Made by a program: the position numbers and the translations under genes. The notes below the pieces were generated by a model. That model saw only the letters and a list, made by a program, of their open reading frames with translations. It did no database searches and had not been told where the DNA came from. Shown piece by piece: positions 1 to 6,078 of a stretch of 9,570 bases of DNA. This stretch comes from an uncultured beta proteobacterium (GTDB taxonomy: Bacteria; Pseudomonadota; Gammaproteobacteria; Burkholderiales; Rhodocyclaceae): contig CAIVZW010000774.1 in the NCBI GenBank assembly GCA_903910495.1, positions 1 to 9,570 of the forward strand. The letters are read 5' to 3'. How positions within the stretch are numbered: the first letter of the stretch is position 1; each line of letters opens with the position of its first letter.

Positions 1-19
1 AAATCGTAGCACCGCCACC

Positions 20-829
20 ATGACGGTCTCCCCTTCCCTGCTGATTGACCCGCTTCGCCTGCAAACCCTGCTCGGGGAGGCGCGCGGTCGTTTCGATGTT
101 GATTCACTGGCCGAGTGCGGGTCCACCAATACCCTATTGCTCGCTCGCGCCGGACAGGGTGCGCCGGCCGGCAGCGTCATCGTGGCCGACCGGCAGAACG
201 CCGGCCGCGGCAGTCGCGGACGAAGCTGGCTGGCCTCGCCGCAAGCCAGCCTGACCTTCTCCGTGCTCTGGCGCTTCGACGGCGGAATCGAGCACCTGTC
301 CGGCCTGTCGCTGGCCGTCGGTGTCGCCGTGATCGAAGCGCTCGAAGCCTGCGGCGCTGCAGGCCTTGCGCTCAAATGGCCGAACGACATCCTGCATGAG
401 CATGCCAAGCTGGGCGGTATCCTCGTCGAATTGCAGAGTGAGCCGGATTGCGCCCTGGCCGTGATCGGCATCGGCCTTAATCTGCACCTGCCCGAAGGCC
501 TTGGCGAAGGCGGTGGGTTTGCCCTTCCGCCGGCGGCTCTGGATGGCATCCTGTCGCCCCTGCCGGATCGGCATGTCCTGTTCGCACAACTGCTGATCGA
601 ACTGGCGCGGGTCTTTGACCGTTTTGCCCGCGGCGGCTTTGCCGTGCTGCGCGACCAATGGCAGGCGCGTCATGCCTGGCAGGACAAACCGGTGCGCCTG
701 CTGCGCGACGGGCGGATCGAGAAAGAGGGCATCTGTCGTGGCGCCGATAGCGATGGCGCCCTGCTGGTGCAGACCGCAGCGGGCGTCGAGCGCTGCCTGT
801 CCGGCGACCTTTCGCTGCGCGCACTATGA
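20..829 (+). CDS. birA: Biotin--[acetyl-CoA-carboxylase] ligase, monofunctional (no HTH domain)
   Basis: Cytoplasmic enzyme that activates biotin with ATP to biotinyl-AMP and transfers it to the biotin carrier protein of acetyl-CoA carboxylase and related carboxylases. The 269-residue product shows the catalytic-domain hallmarks in order: an ECGSTN substrate motif at 32-37, the adenylate-binding loop GRGSRGRSW at 62-70, KWPND at 119-123, LGGIL at 131-135 and GIGLN at 150-154. A small C-terminal BPL domain follows from about 222. The N-terminal winged-helix DNA-binding domain of E. coli BirA is absent; only about 30 residues precede the catalytic core, so it probably does not repress biotin genes itself. 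Position 65 is Ser where E. coli has Arg in the GRGRRG loop; the other loop residues are kept. The stop codon overlaps the coaX start (ATGA, 826-829), implying translational coupling. No clear Shine-Dalgarno sequence is visible before the ATG, and only 19 bases of upstream DNA are present, so the start is likely but not proven. Confidence 0.95.
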   Translation: MTVSPSLLIDPLRLQTLLGEARGRFDVDSLAECGSTNTLLLARAGQGAPAGSVIVADRQNAGRGSRGRSWLASPQASLTFSVLWRFDGGIEHLSGLSLAVGVAVIEALEACGAAGLALKWPNDILHEHAKLGGILVELQSEPDCALAVIGIGLNLHLPEGLGEGGGFALPPAALDGILSPLPDRHVLFAQLLIELARVFDRFARGGFAVLRDQWQARHAWQDKPVRLLRDGRIEKEGICRGADSDGALLVQTAAGVERCLSGDLSLRAL

Positions 830-1545
830 TGATCGCCATCGACGCCGGCAATACGCGCATCAAATGGGGCGTTCGCGACGGTGCGACCTGGATCGCGCAG
901 GGCGCGTTACCGACGGGTGATGCTGCAAGTCTGGCCGGAGTTTCCGCCGGGTGGCCGGCAGCGGCCCGGATCGTCGCCTGCAATGTGGCGGGTGACGCCG
1001 TTGGAGAAACGATCAACCTTGCGCTGGCGACACGCTTTCCTCCGTTGCTGTGGCTGCGCTCCAGTGCCGGGATCTGTGGCGTGCGTAATGGCTATGAGCA
1101 GCCCGAACGCCTGGGTGCCGACCGCTGGGCGGCCCTGATCGGCGCGCGCGCGCAGGTCGCGAGTGCCTGCCTCGTGGTCGGTGCGGGGACGGCGACCACC
1201 GTCGACTGGCTCGATGCGAGCGGCGGATTCCGTGGCGGGCTGATCCTGCCAGGGGTCGACCTGATGCGTGCGGCACTGGCCCGCAACACGGCGCAGCTGC
1301 CGCTGGCCGAAGGGGAATTTTGTCGCGCGCCGCGCAATACCATGGATGCCATTGTCAGCGGCTGCCTCTACGCCCAGATCGGCGCCATCGAGCGTATGTA
1401 CTCCAGCCTCGCTGCCGAGCCGGACGCAGTCTGTCTGCTGACGGGCGGCGGAGCCCCGCGCCTTGCCCCGCACTTGAACATTCCGTTCCGTTTGGAGGAA
1501 AATCTGATTCTTGATGGACTGGTGCATTTCGCGACTTCGCAGTAA
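826..1545 (+). CDS. coaX: Type III pantothenate kinase
   Basis: Phosphorylates pantothenate with ATP, the first step of coenzyme A synthesis, in the cytoplasm. The 239-residue protein has the ASKHA-fold motifs of the CoaX family: the phosphate-binding DAGNT at 6-10 followed by RIKWG, NGYEQPERLGADR at 88-100 with the GADR catalytic/pantothenate segment, GTATTVD at 121-127, a GGLILPG segment at 137-143 and TGGG at 206-209. Length is normal for the family. The Asp often found just before GTAT is Gly-Ala here (119-120). Two ATG codons occur in tandem (826 and 829); the first overlaps the birA stop and is the natural coupled start, and using the second would shorten the protein by one residue. Pairing of birA with coaX is common in betaproteobacteria (known from the family, not shown by the sequence). 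Biotin and CoA both feed acetyl-CoA carboxylase and fatty acid synthesis, a sensible reason for co-transcription. This pair appears unrelated in function to the genes downstream. Confidence 0.95.
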   Translation: MMIAIDAGNTRIKWGVRDGATWIAQGALPTGDAASLAGVSAGWPAAARIVACNVAGDAVGETINLALATRFPPLLWLRSSAGICGVRNGYEQPERLGADRWAALIGARAQVASACLVVGAGTATTVDWLDASGGFRGGLILPGVDLMRAALARNTAQLPLAEGEFCRAPRNTMDAIVSGCLYAQIGAIERMYSSLAAEPDAVCLLTGGGAPRLAPHLNIPFRLEENLILDGLVHFATSQ

Positions 1546-1548
1546 TCT

Positions 1549-1576
1549 TCCGGAATACAGGCCGGAGCAGTCCGGT
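1549..1576 (+). other. Alternating TCCGG/CCGGA hairpin segment between coaX and the DUF350 gene
   Basis: Three short blocks, TCCGG (1549-1553), CCGGA (1562-1566) and TCCGG (1571-1575), lie just after the coaX stop. The middle block can pair with either the left block (8-nt loop) or the right block (4-nt loop GCAG, plus a G-U pair), giving two mutually exclusive 5-bp hairpins. There is no U-tract behind either stem, so this is not a convincing intrinsic terminator. It may weaken read-through or be chance in GC-rich DNA. Confidence 0.25.
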
Positions 1577-1611
1577 GGTGTTTGCGTAGTGGAGCTTATT
1601 GGAGAATTCCC

Positions 1612-2016
1612 ATGCTGCCTAAAATGTTGACCCTGCTGCCCGCCTTTTTATCCTATTTTGCCGTGGCGGTCGCGCTGATCGTCGTTTTCCTGCTGGTCTA
1701 CGTCAATGTCACGCCGTATGACGAAATAGCCCTGATCCGGCAGGGCAATACCGCAGCGGCGATCAGTCTTTCCGGCGCGCTGTTCGGCTTTGCCATGCCG
1801 GTGGCCAATGTCATTGCCCACAGCGATACGCTGGCCGACCTGGCGGCGTGGGGGGCGATTGCCGGCGTGATCCAGATCTTCACTTATCTTGTCGCACGTT
1901 TTGCGCTGCCGCATCTGACGGAAGACATTCCGGCCGGCAAGATCTCCGAGGCCACTTTTCTTGCGGCCTTGTCAATCGCTGTTGGTTTGATTAACGCCGC
2001 CTGCATGAGCTACTAA
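1612..2016 (+). CDS. DUF350 / YjfL-family four-helix membrane protein
   Basis: Small inner-membrane protein of 134 residues with about four hydrophobic helices (roughly 7-30, 48-68, 75-97 and 112-130), matching the DUF350 family to which E. coli YjfL belongs. Typical family segments are TPYDE at 34-38 followed by LIRQGNTAAA at 41-50, and SEATFLAAL at 112-120 with a GLINAACMSY end; the two halves look like repeats of one hairpin unit. Biochemical function is not established. I chose the ATG at 1612 because GGAG at 1601-1604 sits seven bases upstream; a TTG at 1582 would add ten residues including this Shine-Dalgarno sequence and is unlikely. The gene is first in a run with the SPFH gene (29-base gap) and the DUF4178 gene. 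DUF350 proteins recur beside PspA-type, SPFH and polyamine-synthase-like genes, so a role in membrane stress or polyamine handling at the membrane is an inference from context. Confidence 0.88.
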   Translation: MLPKMLTLLPAFLSYFAVAVALIVVFLLVYVNVTPYDEIALIRQGNTAAAISLSGALFGFAMPVANVIAHSDTLADLAAWGAIAGVIQIFTYLVARFALPHLTEDIPAGKISEATFLAALSIAVGLINAACMSY

Positions 2017-2032
2017 TCCACTTGCACTTCCT

Positions 2033-2040
2033 CTAGGAGA
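2033..2040 (+). promoter_or_regulatory. Strong ribosome binding site of the SPFH gene
   Basis: TAGGAGAT-type Shine-Dalgarno sequence (AGGAGA core at 2035-2040) five bases before the ATG at 2046. It is the best ribosome binding site in the window, much better than those of birA, the DUF4178 gene or the aminopropyltransferase gene. This suggests the SPFH protein is made in greater amounts than its operon partners, as would fit a scaffold protein (inference). Confidence 0.6.
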
Positions 2041-2045
2041 TCGTC

Positions 2046-3074
2046 ATGGCCCTCATGGATTTCATCAAGAAACAATTTATCGACGTCATTCACTGGACCG
2101 AGGACGGCGATGGCGTAATGGCCTACCGCTACCCGATGCAGGATTTTGAAATCCAGAACGGTGCCCAGCTCACGGTGCGCGATTCGCAGATGGCGGTGTT
2201 CGTCAATGAAGGCCAGGTGGCCGATGTTTTCGGTCCCGGTCTGTACACGCTGAATACCCAGACGCTGCCGGTACTGACCTACCTGAAGAACTGGGACAAG
2301 CTGTTTGAGTCGCCCTTCAAGTCCGACGTCTATTTCTTCTCGACCCGTCTGCAACTCGACCGCAAGTGGGGAACGCCCAACCCGATCACCATCCGCGACA
2401 AGGATTTCGGCATGGTGCGCGTGCGCGCCTTCGGCCTCTATTCGTTCAAGCTCGTCGATCCGGGCAAGTTCTACAAGGAAATCTCCGGCACACGCGAGGT
2501 GTACAGCGTCGACGACCTCGACGGCCAGTTGCGCGGTCTGGTGATTGCCGGAATGAGCGACCTGTTCGGCGAATCGGGAGTGCCCTTCATCGACATGGCC
2601 GCCAATCAGGTCGAATTTGCTGCCAAGCTGAAGACCGCGCTGGAGCCGGTATTCGACCGCTACGGCCTGGTGCTCGATGCCTTTGCCGTGCAGAACGTCA
2701 CGCTGCCGGAAGAATTGCAGAAGATCCTCGACACCAGGATCGGCATGAACATGCTTGGCGACATGGGCCGCTACACACAGTACCAGGTAGCCACCAGCAT
2801 TCCGCTCGCCGCACAGAACGAGGGCGGGATGGCCGGCATAGGCGCCGGTCTGGGGGCCGGGCTGAGCATCGGCCAGGGCATGGCCCAGGCCATGACGCAG
2901 GCCATGCAGCCGGGGGCGGCACAGCCGGCCGCAACGGCGGCACCTGCGGCCGGCGCAAGTGCCGACGATGTCATGGCCACGCTGGAGAAGCTGCACGGAC
3001 TGGTAGGCAAGGGCATCCTCACGCAGGCCGAGTTCGACGCCAAGAAGGCCGAGTTGCTGGGCAAACTGGTCTGA
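2046..3074 (+). CDS. SPFH/band-7 domain protein with C-terminal SHOCT motif (YdjI-like)
   Basis: A 342-residue protein of the prokaryotic SPFH (stomatin/prohibitin/flotillin/HflK) group often annotated as 'virion core protein-like' and related to B. subtilis YdjI. The SPFH region runs from about 22 to 235 (SQMAVFVNEGQVADVFGPG at 47-65, the TPNPITIRDKDFGMVRVRAFG stretch at 110-130, and YGLVLDAFAVQNVTLPEELQ at 206-225). It is followed by a Gly/Ala/Met-rich linker (about 258-306, with a repeated MAQAM/MTQAM pattern at 279-287) and a SHOCT-type helical hairpin at 307-342 (LEKLHGLVGKGILTQAEFDAKK at 313-334). No N-terminal transmembrane helix is seen, so membrane attachment is probably peripheral or via partner proteins. 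In B. subtilis, YdjI acts with two membrane proteins and PspA; by analogy the DUF350 and DUF4178 products may recruit this protein. No pspA gene is present here. The start is fixed by a strong AGGAGA ribosome binding site; the next ATG, three codons on, is less well placed. Confidence 0.9.
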   Translation: MALMDFIKKQFIDVIHWTEDGDGVMAYRYPMQDFEIQNGAQLTVRDSQMAVFVNEGQVADVFGPGLYTLNTQTLPVLTYLKNWDKLFESPFKSDVYFFSTRLQLDRKWGTPNPITIRDKDFGMVRVRAFGLYSFKLVDPGKFYKEISGTREVYSVDDLDGQLRGLVIAGMSDLFGESGVPFIDMAANQVEFAAKLKTALEPVFDRYGLVLDAFAVQNVTLPEELQKILDTRIGMNMLGDMGRYTQYQVATSIPLAAQNEGGMAGIGAGLGAGLSIGQGMAQAMTQAMQPGAAQPAATAAPAAGASADDVMATLEKLHGLVGKGILTQAEFDAKKAELLGKLV

Positions 3075-3106
3075 ATCATTAGCGTTTCCGCCTTCTCCGG
3101 CCTTCA

Positions 3107-5041
3107 GTGAAAACCGCTAACTGCCCCTCCTGCGGCGCGCCGGTGAGCTTTCGCTCGGCGGCCTCGGTCTATGCCGTCTGCGAATTCTGTCGCAGTACGC
3201 TGCTGCGCGACGGCGAGGACCTGAAGAACCTTGGCCGCATGGCAGATCTGATGGACGATCCTTCGCTCATCCAGATCGGCAGTGAAGGCAAGTTCCGCGG
3301 CATCCACTTCGGCGTCATCGGGCGTATCCAGCTCAAGCACGAATCCGGGCTCTGGAACGAGTGGCACATCCTGTTCGACGATGCGCGCAGTGCGTGGCTT
3401 TCGGAGGCCGGCGGCGAATATGTGCTGAGTTCGCAGGTGCCGACCACTGAGGCACTGCCCGCGTTCGAGGCGCTTACCCCGGAAATGCCGGTCAGCATCG
3501 ACGGCCGCACGTTTACGGTGACCGATCTCGAATCGGCGCGCTGCATCGCCGGACAGGGCGAACTGCCGTTCAAGGTCGAGTCGGGATACGACGTCAATAC
3601 GGCCGACCTGAGAGGCAACGACCGTTTTGTCACCATCGACTACAGCGAAACGCCGCCGCTGGTTTTTGTCGGTTATCCGGCGAGTTTCGACGAACTCAAG
3701 CTGGCCAATCTCAGGGATACCGGTGCGGCCTCGTCCGGAGGGAAGGCAACAATCAAGGCCAGCGCTTTCAATTGCCCGCACTGCGCCGCACCGCTCAGCA
3801 TCCATTCAGGCGCCATCGAGAGTGTCGCCTGCGACAGTTGCGGCTCGATTATCGGCATCGACAACGACAAGGTGCAGTTGCTGGCGAGTGCCGCACAGTC
3901 GATGCGTATCACACCGTGGCTGCCGCTCGGCAGCAAGGGCAGAGTGCGCGATATCGACTGGGAAGCCATCGGTTTCATGCAGCGCTGTTCGCATTCCGGT
4001 GGCGAAACCTATACCTGGTCGGAATACCTGCTGTTCAACGACAAGGAAGGTTTTGCCTGGCTCACCGAATACCAGGGGCACTGGAACTTCGCCCGTACGC
4101 TGTCCAAGCCACCGTCGGTCAGCCGCGGGCAGACCTCGTTCCGGCGCGGCAAGGAGTTGTTCAAGCTGTTCAATTCCGGCAAGGCGGAAGTCAGCTATGT
4201 CGTCGGCGAATTCTACTGGCGCGTTTCCGTCGGCGAAACCTGCCAGGTGGACGATTACATCTCCCCGCCGCAGATGCTCTCGCGCGAGGTGACGAACAAG
4301 GAGGCGACCTGGTCGGAGAGCGAGTATCTGGAACCCGAGGATCTGTGCGCCGCGTTCAAGACCACGATGACACCACCGGCACGCATCGGGGTTTTTGCCA
4401 ACCAGCCCAATCCGCTGATCGAGCGCCACACGAAGATCTTCCGCCTGTTCTGGATGCTGGCGCTAGCGGCAACGCTGGTGCAACTGGCCTTCGTCTACAT
4501 TTTCTCGTCGCAGGTCGTGCTCAAGCAGCAGATGGTGCTTTCGCCGCTCAATGAAGAAGCGACGCTGACCACGCAGGAGTTTGCCCTGAAAAGCCGGGCG
4601 CGCTCGCTGCGCTTGACGCATACCACCGACGTCGAAAACAACTGGGTCGATATCACCAGCACGCTGGTCGAGAAAAACACCGGCGAGGCGTATCAGGGCG
4701 CACAGGAAGTCAGCTACTACCGGGGGGTTGATGACGGCGAAAGCTGGTCGGAAGGCGCAAAGGATGATGCCATCGCCTTCAGGAACATCCCGCCCGGAAA
4801 CTACTATCTCACCGTCGAATACGAGTTGGGCAAGGACAGGCGCAACGCCGTGTTCGATACAATTGAAGTCGTGCGCAACCCGGTGACCTGGTCGAATTAT
4901 GTGCTGGTGATGATCTTCCTGGTGCTTTTCCCGCTCATTTCGCGCTGGCGGCGCAGCGCCTTCGAAGCGCGGCGCTGGAGCGAAAGCGATCTCGGCGGCG
5001 ATGACGAAGCGGACGAAGAAAACGCGGACGAGGACGAATGA
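3107..5041 (+). CDS. Tandem zinc-ribbon/DUF4178 membrane protein
   Basis: A 644-residue protein with an internal duplication. Each half starts with a zinc ribbon (C6-x2-C9 and C25-x2-C28; C223-x2-C226 and C242-x2-C245) followed by a DUF4178-type beta-rich domain (about 55-200 and 270-415; compare WNEWHILFDDARSAWLSE at 83-100 with WSEYLLFNDKEGFAWLTE at 304-321). A transmembrane helix at about 445-467 follows, then a roughly 130-residue domain and a second helix at about 597-613, and a very acidic tail (GGDDEADEENADEDE, 630-644). Arg/Lys clusters before helix 1 and after helix 2 place the zinc ribbons and tail in the cytoplasm and residues 468-596 in the periplasm. DUF4178 function is unknown; the family accompanies DUF350, SPFH and spermidine-synthase-like genes. 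The start is the GTG at 3107: an in-frame stop lies at 3080 with no other start between, and only a weak ribosome site is seen. It is 32 bases behind the SPFH gene and 1 base before the next small gene. Confidence 0.87.
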   Translation: MKTANCPSCGAPVSFRSAASVYAVCEFCRSTLLRDGEDLKNLGRMADLMDDPSLIQIGSEGKFRGIHFGVIGRIQLKHESGLWNEWHILFDDARSAWLSEAGGEYVLSSQVPTTEALPAFEALTPEMPVSIDGRTFTVTDLESARCIAGQGELPFKVESGYDVNTADLRGNDRFVTIDYSETPPLVFVGYPASFDELKLANLRDTGAASSGGKATIKASAFNCPHCAAPLSIHSGAIESVACDSCGSIIGIDNDKVQLLASAAQSMRITPWLPLGSKGRVRDIDWEAIGFMQRCSHSGGETYTWSEYLLFNDKEGFAWLTEYQGHWNFARTLSKPPSVSRGQTSFRRGKELFKLFNSGKAEVSYVVGEFYWRVSVGETCQVDDYISPPQMLSREVTNKEATWSESEYLEPEDLCAAFKTTMTPPARIGVFANQPNPLIERHTKIFRLFWMLALAATLVQLAFVYIFSSQVVLKQQMVLSPLNEEATLTTQEFALKSRARSLRLTHTTDVENNWVDITSTLVEKNTGEAYQGAQEVSYYRGVDDGESWSEGAKDDAIAFRNIPPGNYYLTVEYELGKDRRNAVFDTIEVVRNPVTWSNYVLVMIFLVLFPLISRWRRSAFEARRWSESDLGGDDEADEENADEDE

Positions 5042-5042
5042 G

Positions 5043-5189
5043 ATGATCAAGACCAATATCGTCATCGGAATGCTTGCGCTGGCCTTCTTTGCCCATGCCC
5101 AGTATCAGGGCTGGAACCTCTTCGAGCGCGATGCCGGCGCGCAGACATCGCGCCTGTCCAGCAGCGGAAGCCGGGCCTACCACAAGTAA
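5043..5189 (+). CDS. 48-residue membrane or exported peptide, unknown function
   Basis: Short gene starting one base after the DUF4178 stop (TGAGATG), so it is very likely translationally coupled; GAGG at about 5029-5032 may serve as ribosome site. The peptide begins MIKT, has a hydrophobic stretch at about 5-18 (IVIGMLALAFFAHA) that could be a single membrane helix or a signal peptide ending AHA, then an aromatic QYQGWNLF segment (20-27) and a polar Ser/Arg tail ending in AYHK. I do not recognise a named family. An in-frame ATG at 5001 would add 14 highly basic residues inside the DUF4178 coding region and is rejected. Its fixed position as last gene of the run suggests a small accessory subunit or assembly factor for the DUF4178/SPFH complex (inference). 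Confidence 0.7.
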   Translation: MIKTNIVIGMLALAFFAHAQYQGWNLFERDAGAQTSRLSSSGSRAYHK

Positions 5190-5239
5190 TTCCGACTCTC
5201 GCTCACGCACTGATCTGCACAGAGCATCCAGAGCGCTTG

Positions 5240-6016
5240 CTACTTCCCGCCGATCGTCCCCACTTTGTTCGACGCCGTGTTGTCCTGGCCGATGCCCACG
5301 GCGTTAACGTTCGCTGCATTGGCGTTGATCGCTGTGTTGCCCTGGATGTTCGTTCCGCCCCCCGTGGCTCCGCTGCGTCCGACGGTTGCGGTGTTTTGTG
5401 CCGCGCTGCCCAGTTTCAGGTATCTCGGCGCCGATTTCTGGCTGGCGACATAGGCGCGCTGGCCTTCGCTGACGGGAAAGGTACCGGCCTTGTTGGTCAG
5501 CGAAATCTCGCCGCGGTCAACCTGGACGTGCAGTCCGTTGTCAAGACGGGCGCTGTATTCCGTACCGCGGATGCCAATGGTCGCTGTCACCGTACTGACG
5601 CGATAAACCGGGCGGTTGAACTTGCCGAGCAGCCCGGTGACCGTGCGGAAACCGCCTTTGACAAGACTGAAAAAGCCCTTGTCGTCGTCGCTCTTGCCAC
5701 CGCTGAAGGCGTATTGATCGATGCGGAATTGCGATTTCGCATACAGTTGCACGACCGAATCGTCGCTGAAGCGGATATTGAGCTTGGCATCTTCGCCGGT
5801 TTCCGCGGTCTCACCGGCCTTGATTGCCGCACCGGCCGTTGCCGGGCGCGACCTGCCGTCGGCGGAGACGATGCTGGCGTTGCCGCTGGCGGCAACGATG
5901 ACCCCGGCGTCTGCGGCCTGCGCCTGCCCGGCAAGCAGAACAAGTGCAGCGAGCAAGGGGGTCAGCAAAGCGGAAAGGCTGGTCTTGGCGATCATCGGAG
6001 AGAAGCGCTTATGCAT
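5240..6016 (-). CDS. Exported FecR-domain protein with Gly/Asn/Ala-rich tail
   Basis: A 258-residue protein with an N-terminal signal peptide (hydrophobic core about 14-30, likely cleavage near AQA at 32-34), then a periplasmic FecR-type beta domain at about 60-165 carrying the family signature TATIGIRGTEYSARL at 144-158. The last 40 residues are Gly/Asn/Ala-rich with related units (GNTAINANAANVNA and DNTASNKVG). It lacks the N-terminal cytoplasmic anti-sigma segment and mid-protein helix of true FecR regulators, and no sigma factor or TonB receptor gene adjoins it, so it is better read as a secreted or periplasmic FecR-domain protein of unknown role. Two starts are possible: the ATG at 6016 (used here) or the ATG at 5995, seven codons in; neither has a clear ribosome site and both leave a working signal peptide. 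It is transcribed against its neighbours: convergent with the small peptide gene (50-base gap) and divergent from the aminopropyltransferase gene (62-base gap). Confidence 0.85.
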   Translation of the reverse strand: MHKRFSPMIAKTSLSALLTPLLAALVLLAGQAQAADAGVIVAASGNASIVSADGRSRPATAGAAIKAGETAETGEDAKLNIRFSDDSVVQLYAKSQFRIDQYAFSGGKSDDDKGFFSLVKGGFRTVTGLLGKFNRPVYRVSTVTATIGIRGTEYSARLDNGLHVQVDRGEISLTNKAGTFPVSEGQRAYVASQKSAPRYLKLGSAAQNTATVGRSGATGGGTNIQGNTAINANAANVNAVGIGQDNTASNKVGTIGGK

Positions 6017-6078
6017 AAGAAGAGTTTAGTCGACTTTTCAGAATAGAATACCTAGCAAACACCAACTTTACCCTTCAA
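6017..6078. promoter_or_regulatory. Divergent intergenic region, presumed back-to-back promoters
   Basis: The 62 bases between the divergent FecR-domain and aminopropyltransferase genes must hold or border the promoters for both. The stretch is much more AT-rich than the flanking genes. A TAGAAT hexamer at 6044-6049 could be a plus-strand -10 box, and TTGAAG on the minus strand (6073-6078) could be a -35 box, but no properly spaced hexamer pair stands out in either direction. Neither gene has a recognisable ribosome binding site, so leaderless or short-leader transcripts are possible. Confidence 0.35.

Noticed and set aside
134..673. Minus-strand open frame inside birA
   Set aside because: Typical GC-rich shadow frame; birA on the plus strand carries all biotin ligase motifs.
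1582..1611. TTG start adding ten residues to the DUF350 protein
   Set aside because: The extension covers the GGAG ribosome site for the ATG at 1612 and adds polar residues not expected in the family.
2013..2996. Long minus-strand open frame (327 codons) opposite the SPFH gene
   Set aside because: It mirrors the codon periodicity of a well-supported SPFH-SHOCT gene with a strong ribosome site; the translation is rich in His, Arg and Gln with no recognisable domain.
5001..5042. Upstream ATG for the small peptide gene
   Set aside because: It would add a Lys/Arg/Thr-rich 14-residue leader wholly inside the DUF4178 coding sequence; the ATG at 5043 is one base after that stop and fits translational coupling.
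5190..5239. Bidirectional terminator between the convergent small peptide and FecR-domain genes
   Set aside because: No stem with a U-tract is visible on either strand; only a direct CAGAGC repeat at about 5221-5235, which does not form a hairpin.
5237..6046. Long plus-strand open frame (269 codons) opposite the FecR-domain gene
   Set aside because: The minus-strand product has a signal peptide and the FecR TIGIRGTEY signature, while the plus-strand translation shows no domain and no ribosome site.
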